DNA of 32,604 nt from CAYSLU01 sp964431965 (lineage in GTDB: Bacteria > Verrucomicrobiota > Kiritimatiellia > CAIKKV01 > CAYSLU01). Both the position numbers and the translations under genes were made by a program. Of this stretch, positions 15,927 to 22,141 are shown piece after piece (the stretch's first letter is position 1; every line of letters starts with the position of its first letter). Location of the stretch: assembly GCA_964431965.1 (NCBI GenBank), contig CAYSLU010000060.1, forward strand, positions 1-32,604. Direction: 5' to 3'. Under the pieces are notes generated by a model that searched no databases, was not told the origin of the DNA, and worked only from the letters and a program-made list of their open reading frames with translations.

Positions 15927-16361
15927 CTACTTCAGTCGCTCGATGGCCTTCACGCGGCCGTCCGCGAATTCCACGCGCAGCATCTCGTGCTCGTAGGCGC
16001 GGCCGACCTGCACCCAGGCTACGCTGTGCGCGACCGACGTCCGCCCCTGGGCATCGCGCAGAACGACGGGCGTGTCGACGGGGTAGGGCTGGCTGTCGTA
16101 GCGGACGTCGGTGTAGGACCAGATCTCGGTCGAGCCGTCTCCGGTCTTGCGCTCATAGCGGCGGCCGGGGTCGCCCAGCGCGATGCGGACCATGTCGGGC
16201 GTGTAGCCGATGTCGATCTTTCCCTGCCGGACTTGCGCCTGTACGTCAGCGGGGAACTGATCGAAGACCGCTTGGTTGCGGCGAATGCGAGCCTGCGGAG
16301 TGGCGCAGCCTCCGGCGATGGCGAGAAGCGCCAAGCCCATGACGAGACGGACAGGAAACAT
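15927..16361 (-). CDS. Putative outer-membrane lipoprotein, BamE/SmpA-like
   Basis: A 144-residue protein with a lipoprotein signal peptide (MFPVRLVMGLALLAIAGGC, lipid-modified Cys19) followed by RIRRNQAVFDQFPADVQ. The stretch QVRQGKIDIGYTPDMVRIALGDP, then WSYTD, follows the BamE/SmpA/OmlA pattern of a 'G-x-T-x-x-x-V-x-x-x-LG-x-P' helix and an aromatic strand. BamE assists the beta-barrel assembly complex, but many lipoproteins share this fold, so the role is a fold-level guess. The start at 16361 follows GGAGG 9 bases upstream. An upstream in-frame extension would run into tRNA-Lys and is rejected. It lies 29 bases after tRNA-Lys on the same strand, and the tRNAs and this gene are probably one transcript. 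Confidence 0.75.
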   Translation of the reverse strand: MFPVRLVMGLALLAIAGGCATPQARIRRNQAVFDQFPADVQAQVRQGKIDIGYTPDMVRIALGDPGRRYERKTGDGSTEIWSYTDVRYDSQPYPVDTPVVLRDAQGRTSVAHSVAWVQVGRAYEHEMLRVEFADGRVKAIERLK

Positions 16362-16390
16362 CCGACCAAGCCTCCGGGGTCCTGACGGCT

Positions 16391-16466
16391 TGGTAGGAGC
16401 GCGGGGACTCGAACCCCGGACCCGATGATTAAGAGTCATCTGCTCTACCAACTGAGCTACGCTCCC
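16391..16466 (-). tRNA. tRNA-Lys (anticodon CUU)
   Basis: On the minus strand the acceptor GGGAGCG pairs with CGCTCCT (first pair G-U), then discriminator A and an encoded CCA (16393-16391). The anticodon stem GATGA/TCATC encloses CTCTTAA, with anticodon CTT at 16433-16431. D arm GCTCAGTTGGTAGAGC and T arm CGGGGTTCGAGTCCCCG are standard. It is 10 bases downstream of tRNA-Gly. Confidence 0.98.
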
Positions 16467-16476
16467 ACAAAAAAAA

Positions 16477-16551
16477 TGGAGCGAGCGAAGGGATTCGAAC
16501 CCTCGACATCCACCTTGGCAAGGTGGAGCTCTACCACTGAGCTACGCTCGC
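16477..16551 (-). tRNA. tRNA-Gly (anticodon GCC)
   Basis: On the minus strand the acceptor GCGAGCG pairs with CGCTCGC, then discriminator U and an encoded CCA (16479-16477). The anticodon stem CCACC/GGTGG encloses TTGCCAA, with anticodon GCC at 16519-16517. The T arm is GAGGGTTCGAATCCCTT, with a final G-T mismatch pair. It is first in a tRNA-Gly, tRNA-Lys, lipoprotein series. Confidence 0.98.
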
Positions 16552-16574
16552 TTTTGGTCAAAAAGACGCGGCAG

Positions 16575-16604
16575 ATGCTGCCAGATGGCGCCATCCAGCG
16601 TCAA
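16575..16604 (-). promoter_or_regulatory. Possible promoter for the tRNA-Gly/tRNA-Lys/lipoprotein unit
   Basis: On the minus strand TTGACG (16604-16599) is followed after 18 bases by CAGCAT (16580-16575), ending 23 bases before the tRNA-Gly 5' end. The -35 is good and the -10 is poor (3 of 6 consensus). Confidence 0.35.
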
Positions 16605-16636
16605 CTGGTTTTTTTGGAGACGACTAGTGCGGCAGC

Positions 16637-16665
16637 TTGACGATGGGCGCCATTCCACTGATTAT
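16637..16665 (+). promoter_or_regulatory. sigma70-type promoter for the DegT-family gene
   Basis: TTGACG (16637-16642), a 17-base spacer, and GATTAT (16660-16665, 4 of 6 consensus). Transcription would begin near 16672, 45 bases before the ATG at 16717. It faces away from the tRNA-Gly promoter, whose -35 is 32 bases to the left. Confidence 0.5.
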
Positions 16666-16716
16666 CTGTCCGTTTGTTGAGTGGGCGAAGCCGCGAACGA
16701 TGGAGAACGCATACGC

Positions 16717-18039
16717 ATGAAGAAGAGCGCTGTTACCGAGAAACTGGCCCTGCTGGGTGGACCGAAGAGCGTGACGCTGGACGCGGGCGATGCGTTCCGG
16801 TGGCCCATCGTGACGGCGGAGGACGAGGCCGCGGTTCTCGAGGTGCTGCGGCGTGGCGGCATGAGCGGCACCGATGTCACGAAGGAGTTTGAAAAGGAGT
16901 TCGCCGCGTGGATGGGCGTGCCGCATGCGCTCGGGTACTGCAACGGCACCGCGGCGCTGCTCGGCGCAATGTGGGCCTGCGGCGTGGGCGCCGGGGACGA
17001 GATCATCTGCCCGTCGATGACCTACTGGGCAAGCGCGACGCCGGCGCTGCAGCTGGGCGCGGCCGTCAACTTCGCGGACATTGACGCCGATACGCTCTGT
17101 ATCTCGCCGAAGGACATCGAGCACCGGATCGGGCCGCGCACGAAGGCGATCGTGGTCGTCCACTACACGGGATACCCGTGCGACATGGACAAGATCATGA
17201 AGATCGCCAAGAAGCACAAAGTGAAGGTGATCGAAGACGTGTCGCATGCCCAGGGCACGCTCTACAAGGGGCGTCTCGTCGGCACGTTCGGCGACATCGG
17301 CGCCATGAGCATGATGGCCGGAAAGAGCTTCGCGATCGGCGAGGCCGGCATGATCGTGACGGCCAATCGGCAGCTCTACGAGCGCTGCATCGCCTACGGC
17401 CACTACGAGCGGACGGGCCAGCGATCGCTCTACAATGTGGCGGACAAGCAGGTGACAGACGAGGACCTGGCCCGGTTTGCCGGTGTTCCGCTCGGCGGCG
17501 CCAAGCACCGGATGAACCAGACGTGTTCAGCCATGGGACGCGTTCAGCTGAAGTACTACCCGGAGCGGATCGCCGAGATTCAGCGCGCCATGAACCGTTT
17601 CTGGGATCTGCTGGACGGCGTCCCCGGGCTGAAGGCTCACCGCCCGCCCAAGACCTCCGGCAGCACCATGGGCGGCTGGTACGCCGCGCGGGGGCTCTAT
17701 CGCGCCGAGGAACTCGGCGGCCTGCCGTGCGCGAAGTTCTGCGAAGCCGTGCGTGCGGAGGGCGCCACCCTGTGCGGCCCCGGCGCCAACGGCGCGCTAC
17801 ATCTTCACCCGGTCTTCCACAAGGCCGACATCTTCAACATGGGCCAGCCGACCATGATCTCGTTCGGTCAGCGCGATGTCCGCCAGGGGCCCGGGACGCT
17901 TGCGGTCGCCGAGAGGATCGCCGAGATCGCCTACACGATCCCATGGTTCAAGAAGGACGACCCGCGGGTCATTGGAGAGTATGCCGCTGCCTACCGCAAG
18001 GCGGCCGAACACGCCGACGAGTTGCTCAAGCTGTCGTAG
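16717..18039 (+). CDS. DegT/DnrJ/EryC1/StrS-family PLP aminotransferase
   Basis: The 440-residue protein has the DegT fold markers: GMSGTDVTKEFEKEFAAW (48-65), YCNGTAALLGAM (74-85), DEIICPSMTYWASA, VVVHYTGYPCDM, VIEDVSHAQGTLYKG with PLP-ring Asp174, and SMMAGKSFAIGEAGM with the Schiff-base Lys203. Family members transfer an amino group to keto-sugars or cyclitols, or act as PLP dehydratases, in synthesis of surface polysaccharides or secondary metabolites. No sugar-nucleotide neighbours are adjacent, though a mannose-1-phosphate guanylyltransferase lies 8 kb away. The substrate is unknown. The ATG at 16717 is preferred (GGAG at 16702-16705 and the typical start MKKSAVTEKLALLGG); an in-frame upstream start at 16681 lacks a binding site. 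It is monocistronic, with its own promoter and terminator. Confidence 0.92.
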   Translation: MKKSAVTEKLALLGGPKSVTLDAGDAFRWPIVTAEDEAAVLEVLRRGGMSGTDVTKEFEKEFAAWMGVPHALGYCNGTAALLGAMWACGVGAGDEIICPSMTYWASATPALQLGAAVNFADIDADTLCISPKDIEHRIGPRTKAIVVVHYTGYPCDMDKIMKIAKKHKVKVIEDVSHAQGTLYKGRLVGTFGDIGAMSMMAGKSFAIGEAGMIVTANRQLYERCIAYGHYERTGQRSLYNVADKQVTDEDLARFAGVPLGGAKHRMNQTCSAMGRVQLKYYPERIAEIQRAMNRFWDLLDGVPGLKAHRPPKTSGSTMGGWYAARGLYRAEELGGLPCAKFCEAVRAEGATLCGPGANGALHLHPVFHKADIFNMGQPTMISFGQRDVRQGPGTLAVAERIAEIAYTIPWFKKDDPRVIGEYAAAYRKAAEHADELLKLS

Positions 18040-18052
18040 TTGTCGCGTGTTC

Positions 18053-18088
18053 AGGCAGCCCCTCCGCGGCTCCGCGGAGAGGCTGCCT
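18053..18088 (+). terminator. Long GC-rich terminator hairpin after the DegT-family gene
   Basis: AGGCAGCC (18053-18060) and CTCCGCGG (18062-18069) pair with CCGCGGAG (18072-18079) and GGCTGCCT (18081-18088). This gives 16 bp broken only by one C/A mismatch (18061/18080) with a very short loop. It starts 13 bases after the stop codon. There is no T-tract, as is common for GC-rich genomes. Confidence 0.6.
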
Positions 18089-18334
18089 CCAGGGGGCGTA
18101 TCGCCGGCGGCACGTGACCACCGGGCGTGGCCGTCTCCTCTGGCCTGTGGAGAGGCGGGCCCCGTCCCGACCGCCGGGGTAATTTCCTAACGGCTTCGGG
18201 GGGCGCGGGCGGCCTCTCTCGGATTGCCCGTTTCATCGCAGACCGACCGCGTCCACGCACCCACTGGTCGGCGTGCCAATCAGGTGTGGCGGGATCAGCT
18301 CGGCTTGGGGCGGGCTATGACCGCGTCGCACACG
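18089..18334. other. Intergenic stretch with no supported gene
   Basis: Between the DegT-gene terminator and the rnpB promoter I see no open frame with a ribosome binding site or recognisable protein motif. The sequence is GC-rich, with short palindromic pieces but no clear repeat or RNA gene. Confidence 0.5.
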
Positions 18335-18363
18335 TTGCCTCGGTGAGCCTGAACCCCTATACT
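18335..18363 (+). promoter_or_regulatory. sigma70-type promoter of rnpB
   Basis: TTGCCT (18335-18340), a 17-base spacer, and TATACT (18358-18363, 5 of 6 consensus). The expected start near 18370 agrees with the RNA 5' end deduced from P1 pairing (about 18374). Confidence 0.7.
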
Positions 18364-18373
18364 CTTGCGAATC

Positions 18374-18769
18374 GAAGCGGCAGGGACGAACGGTCGCTGC
18401 GGGTGTGCGCGCCGATGAGGAGGTGCATATCCCGTGGAGGAAAGTCCGGACTCCGCAGGGCAGGATGTCCCGGTGTAATGCTGGGAGGGCTCCCGTCAAC
18501 CGGGAGCGACGGAAAGTGCCACAGAAAACAGACCGTCTCGGAGCGTCTACGGGCGTGACGGGATAAGGGTGAAAAGGTGGTGTAAGAGACCACCGGGCCA
18601 GCCAGTAATGGCGGTCGCACGGCAAACCCCGTCCGGAGCAAGATCAAATAGGAAGCCGCGGGTGGCCCGCCCACGCCGCAAGGCACGGCTTCGGGTAGAT
18701 CGCATAGATACATGACCGAGCCTCGCGAAAGCGGGGTGAACAGAATCCGGCTTATGGTCCCTGCCCTTC
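18374..18769 (+). ncRNA. rnpB: RNase P RNA, bacterial class A
   Basis: This is the catalytic RNA of RNase P, which trims tRNA 5' leaders. Conserved segments are GGAGGAAAGTCCGGACTCC (18436-18454, P4 5' region), ACAGAAA (18521-18527), a GGTGAAA-type/GGTGG-TGTAAGAGACCACC segment, and GGCAAACCCC followed by GTCCGGAGCA and AGATCAAATAGG (18621-18652). The 3' part has the class A ending AGATACATGACC then CCGGCTTATGG. GGCAGGGAC (18379-18387) pairs with GTCCCTGCC (18757-18765) as helix P1, extended by GAAG/CTTC, which sets the ends at about 18374 and 18769 (about 396 nt). The 3' end overlaps the likely start codon of the following protein gene. Confidence 0.96.
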
Positions 18770-19656
18770 GATCCAAAACCGCCCTCCGGGCGGGTCTGCT
18801 GGCGGTCTCGCTCGTGCTCGGCGTCTCCGTGTGGGTTCTCTGGCAGTCGTGGCTGGGGCTTCCCGGAGCCGGCGGATCCGGTGGAGCCGTTGCTGCTCCT
18901 CCGTCTCCAGACCGCGCGGTCCCTGTCGCTTTCACAGGGGCTGTCTGGTCGGTATTCCTGGCTCGGTCTGACGGCGGACCCGAGTCGTCCGGCGCGGGCG
19001 CCAGCTCGCAGTATCGGCTGGCCGGCACCTTCTTCGTGTTCGGAGGCGATGAGAAGCCGACCCGCAAGGCGGTCCTCGATCGGATGGCCGAGCACACGCA
19101 GCATGTCGTGGGGGAAGGTGACGATGTTGGTCCCCTGCACGTCACAAGCATCCTGTACGATCACATCGTGGTCCGCTTCGCCGGACGCGAGGAGGAGATC
19201 TGGCTGAAGTTCTCCAAAGGCGAGGGGATGGGGGGGGTGGGGGACACCAACGCGGCTTCGCTGGCGGCGGGCGGCATCGCCGGCGAGACCCGGTTCGGGC
19301 AGCATGTGCAGGGCAACCGCTGGGAGATGAACCGGGAGAAGCTGATCGCCTACTACCAGGAACTGATGGACGAGCCCGACCGCCTGGTCAAGGTGTTCGA
19401 TTCCTTCAAGCCGATCTACGACCGCGAGCGGAAGATCACCGGCTACATCATCGGCGTCGAGGGCGAGGCGGATTTCTTCCCAGCCGTCGGGCTCCAGGAG
19501 GGCGATGTCGTGCGCAAGGTCAATTCCATGGAGATGACGAACCGTCGGCGCGCGGAGTACTTCGTGAGCGAGTTCGTGAAGGACCGCGTCAACGTGTTCG
19601 TGCTGGATATCGAGCGGAACGGAACGCCCCAGCAACTCGTCTACGAGGTGCGTTGA
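18754..19656 (+). CDS. GspC-like type II secretion inner-membrane protein with PDZ domain
   Basis: The 300-residue protein has GspC architecture: a short basic cytoplasmic start (MVPALRSKTALR), one membrane helix (about 13-30), a Pro/Gly/Ala-rich linker, a homology-region-like beta domain (about 86-152: YRLAGTFFVFGG, HVVGEGDDVG, VTSILYDHIVVRF) and a C-terminal PDZ domain (about 212-300: GYIIGVEGEADFFPAVGLQEGDVVRKVN). In type II secretion GspC links the inner-membrane platform to the secretin GspD. No other gsp genes are in the window, so it may be a stand-alone periplasmic PDZ protein. The ATG at 18754 gives the best membrane topology, but it has no clear ribosome binding site and sits within the 3' end of rnpB; an ATG at 18712 lies deeper in the RNA. 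Start confidence is low, while family assignment is fair. Confidence 0.75.
   Translation: MVPALRSKTALRAGLLAVSLVLGVSVWVLWQSWLGLPGAGGSGGAVAAPPSPDRAVPVAFTGAVWSVFLARSDGGPESSGAGASSQYRLAGTFFVFGGDEKPTRKAVLDRMAEHTQHVVGEGDDVGPLHVTSILYDHIVVRFAGREEEIWLKFSKGEGMGGVGDTNAASLAAGGIAGETRFGQHVQGNRWEMNREKLIAYYQELMDEPDRLVKVFDSFKPIYDRERKITGYIIGVEGEADFFPAVGLQEGDVVRKVNSMEMTNRRRAEYFVSEFVKDRVNVFVLDIERNGTPQQLVYEVR
18779..18793 (+). terminator. Hairpin just after rnpB, inside the GspC-like reading frame
   Basis: CCGCCC (18779-18784), loop TCC, GGGCGG (18788-18793): a perfect 6-bp all-GC stem 9 bases after the RNase P RNA. It follows AAAA but no T-run follows it. It could end rnpB transcription and limit read-through into the protein gene. 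Confidence 0.4.
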
Positions 19657-19699
19657 AGTGGCAGGGATTTCGGGGCGACCGGTTGGGCCGACACGCACA

Positions 19700-19753
19700 C
19701 GTCATGACGGACTCCCGACACACCCTTAGTCGTCACAGCTGACGCCGGCGTCA
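19700..19753. repeat. Cluster of TGACG/CGTCA palindromes after the GspC-like gene
   Basis: CGTCATGACG (19700-19709) is a 10-bp palindrome. CGTCA-cagc-TGACG (19731-19744) is an inverted repeat, and TGACGCCGGCGTCA (19740-19753) is a 14-bp perfect palindrome sharing one arm with it. The last could fold as a 5-bp stem with a CCGG loop followed by CTTTG, so it may act as a terminator; a protein-binding site is the alternative. Confidence 0.45.
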
Positions 19754-20456
19754 CTTTGTCGCGGCAACCCTCGCGCACGCCGCAGCCCGTGGCGTCTCGG
19801 CCTGCGGCAAACTTGTTCCCGACTGCCCGCCGCGATATCGATCGGCCATGCGGTCGCCGGGCAACTGCTGGGCCAGGCGCCCGTGAGGCGTTGCGCATCC
19901 ACGCCGACGCAAGATCAACCGGCAACACGGAGTCAACCGACTCGCGAGTTCAGGGCGACCGGTGTCCCTCGATTGATACCCGAGGATGCGACTCCCGTGA
20001 TACGTCGGCGGTCTTCGTCGCGGGCGCCCGAACAGCCGCCGCACGCTGACGATGATAGAACGCCTTGCAGGCACGGAGCGTCACCCTGAGTGATGTGAAG
20101 GGGTCAGATGCCCTGCGAAGAAGAGGCCGGAGTTTCCTCGCGCCGCATGGAGTGACGGACGTCGCCGCGCGGCTGTAGCGAGGTCGGTTCCAGGACGGGG
20201 GCCAGCACGACGCCGCAGAAGGCGAGTCGCGGCGTGCAACCGCAGCCTTCCAGAGCAGTCAAGTGGACCGGCACGACGCAACGGCGGCCTCAATGGCTTG
20301 GGGGAGTTTGTATTAGTAGCCTCTACGGTCACTCCGCAGGAATGCACCCAAGCTGTAGTGGCTATCGAGAGGCATCTAGTAGACATAAGATATATTATGC
20401 GACGTTCTGGATTCCGGCCCAGACACGCGGCAAAGCCTGAGAAACCGCGAGAAGCT

Positions 20457-20490
20457 GACTGGCGCAGCGGTTTCTGCGCCTTGGACAGTC
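20457..20490 (+). other. Inverted repeat in the gene-poor interval
   Basis: GGCGCAG (20461-20467) pairs perfectly with CTGCGCC (20474-20480) around loop CGGTTT. Flanking GACT (20457-20460) can also pair with AGTC (20487-20490) across a 6-base bulge. It lies about 60 bases downstream of the AT-rich patch near 20391, which contains TATATT. Confidence 0.4.
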
Positions 20491-20761
20491 GATCCCGAGT
20501 CTGCCGCGAGGTATCACCGAGATCCTCGGTCCCGGGTCGGTCAAGCTTGCCCTCGCCGGGTCACTCGGCTCCCTTCCGCTCCCACGACTGGGGCTGGACG
20601 ATGCGGTCTGTATGGGGAGCCCTATGGTTGCGTATGGGGTGCCAGAGAGACGGACGGTTCCTGTTGCTGGGGCTGGTTTGGGCTAGCCTGTTGCCGGTCA
20701 CCCTACGGACCCTGGCAGGCGGGCGCCGCCGTGCTTGGGCGGTTCGGGGAGCTGACCTAAC

Positions 20762-20798
20762 TGACCAAGGGGGGGCTCGACCCCAGACGTCTTGGTCA
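20762..20798 (+). other. Two-part hairpin in the gene-poor interval
   Basis: TGACCAAG (20762-20769) pairs perfectly with CTTGGTCA (20791-20798). Inside, GGGG-CTCGA-CCCC forms a second stem. No T-run follows. It could be a terminator, an RNA element or an inverted-repeat binding site. Confidence 0.45.
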
Positions 20799-20996
20799 TT
20801 CCCCTGCCCCGCTGCTATTCGCGCCGGAGCATACAGCGACCGCGGTGACGGTGCGGAAACCTGGATCGACCGAGGCGAGTCGCGCCTACTCTGGAGGTGC
20901 CAGTTTGTGCGTCGCTTCGCCGGCTATCTGTCTGCGCTGGCGGGAGGCTGCAGGCATGCAGTCGGAACCTGACGGAGCACCACCGGGAGGTCATCC

Positions 20997-21012
20997 GCGA
21001 CCAGAGGGTCGC
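20997..21012 (-). terminator. Hairpin downstream of lepB
   Basis: On the minus strand GCGACC, loop CTCT, GGTCGC: a perfect 6-bp stem with a 4-base loop, beginning about 10 bases after the lepB stop. It is probably the end of the rpe-lepA-lepB transcript. There is no T-run. Confidence 0.45.
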
Positions 21013-21022
21013 ATTTCCGGCA

Positions 21023-22141
21023 TCAGCGAAGCAGACCCCAGCGGGCGGATACGGGCCAGTAAACGAGGAAGGCGGGGCCGACCAGGTTCTCGCGCGGCAC
21101 GGGGCCCCAGTAGCGACCGTCCAAGCTGTTGAGGGTGTTGTCGCCGAAGCCCAGGTACTCTCGATCGCTGAGGCGCAGAACGTCCCCCGGACTGACCAGC
21201 CGGCACGGAAGCGGGACCGGTGTGTCGGCTGTCTGGAAATGCGGCTGATCGGTGGGCCGATAGCCGACGTATCCGACCTCCCGATTCTGCACCCGATCGA
21301 TAGCGCGCGAGCCGGTTGCCTTCGCGCCGTTCACCATGAGATACGGAGGCGCGATGGATATGGCCTCGCCGGGCAGCCCGACCATCCGCTTGATGTAGTG
21401 GATCCCCTCCTGAAGCCCCGTGATGTCCGATGTGGAGAACACCATGACTTCACCGCGCTTTGGCCGGGTGAAATTCCAGCGAATCTTGTCCACGAAGATA
21501 TGATCGCCGCTGACGCCCACGCCCGACGCCAGGAGCTGTCCTTCAACGACGATCTGGCCCGGTTCGACCCGAAGCTGCAGCCCTCGGTCGATCTGATGCG
21601 GGACCCCGCCGATGACATACACCTCATACGGGCCGCCGCCGGCGTACCGCAGATCCCGCACGACTTCGCCCGACGACTGGGCTCTGACCTCCTTGTACCA
21701 CCGCCCGAACACCGCCCGGTTGAGCAGGTTGAGCGGCAGGCGGTCCATCACCCCCCGGGCCGACTGGGGCTCGTAGTGGATGCCGTACAGCGTGGGCTGC
21801 ATGGATCCGGTCGGGATCTTGAACGGCTGCAGGAAGTACGTCCGGAAGCCCATGGCAATCACGATCGCCACGAGCAGCACCTCGAGGTTCTCCCGGAGCC
21901 AGGGCGCCGAGCGACTCGGCGTAAGCTGGTGCACGCGCTCTCCGACTCGCTCGACGGATGCGCTCACCGAAGCCCAGTCGCCCCGGTGCAAGGCGTCCCG
22001 CAGGCTGGCCTCTGCATCGAGCGTCTGCTGCACCAGCGCGGGATCCGCGATGTCCTCCCGCATTCGCCGCACGTGCCGGGCGTGATGCAGCAGGTTTCGC
22101 GCATTCTTCTTCAGGCGGCGTCTTTGAAAGAATGTCGTCAC
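21023..22141 (-). CDS. lepB: Signal peptidase I with N-terminal extension
   Basis: The 372-residue protein cleaves signal peptides on the outer face of the inner membrane. A basic, helical N-terminal stretch of about 85 residues precedes one membrane helix (about 86-103). Catalytic Ser113 lies in KIPTGSMQPTL, catalytic Lys251 in YIKRMVGLPGEA, and the late conserved boxes are FGDNTLNSLDGRYWGPVP (332-349). Between Ser and Lys there is a large insertion (about 120-215) compared with the E. coli enzyme. The start is a GTG at 22141 forming a GTGA overlap with the lepA stop, so translation is coupled to lepA; a purine-rich GAAGAG lies upstream. lepA-lepB adjacency is common in bacteria. Confidence 0.95.
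   Translation of the reverse strand: MTTFFQRRRLKKNARNLLHHARHVRRMREDIADPALVQQTLDAEASLRDALHRGDWASVSASVERVGERVHQLTPSRSAPWLRENLEVLLVAIVIAMGFRTYFLQPFKIPTGSMQPTLYGIHYEPQSARGVMDRLPLNLLNRAVFGRWYKEVRAQSSGEVVRDLRYAGGGPYEVYVIGGVPHQIDRGLQLRVEPGQIVVEGQLLASGVGVSGDHIFVDKIRWNFTRPKRGEVMVFSTSDITGLQEGIHYIKRMVGLPGEAISIAPPYLMVNGAKATGSRAIDRVQNREVGYVGYRPTDQPHFQTADTPVPLPCRLVSPGDVLRLSDREYLGFGDNTLNSLDGRYWGPVPRENLVGPAFLVYWPVSARWGLLR

Larger units (their letters stand above)
19754..20996. other. 1.2-kb interval with no recognisable gene
   Basis: Open frames exist (for example 20298-20972, plus), but none has a ribosome binding site with a recognisable domain, and their composition (Arg/Ser/Gly-rich, no motif) looks non-coding. 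Base composition is uneven: a short AT-rich patch, ATAAGATATATTAT at 20385-20398, stands out from GC-rich surroundings. At least two clean hairpins lie inside (listed separately). It may hold non-coding RNA or be an eroded former gene region. Confidence 0.5.

Noticed and set aside
15850..18040. Possible integrated element between tRNA genes
   Set aside because: No integrase, transposase, phage gene or duplicated tRNA end was found; the genes present are a lipoprotein and a DegT aminotransferase with ordinary signals.
19673..19963. Direct repeat GGGCGACCGGT at 19673-19683 and 19953-19963
   Set aside because: Only 11 bases in GC-rich DNA, flanks do not match, and no gene or element is bounded by it.
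20617..20660. GAGCC ... GGTTC segment recalling group II intron domain V
   Set aside because: Spacing is 44 bases against about 34 for domain V, the internal helix and GNRA loop do not form, and there is no reverse transcriptase or domain VI.
20298..20972. A 224-codon open frame in the gene-poor interval
   Set aside because: No ribosome binding site, no recognisable motif, Arg/Ser/Gly-rich composition with mixed hydrophobic pieces typical of translated non-coding GC-rich DNA.
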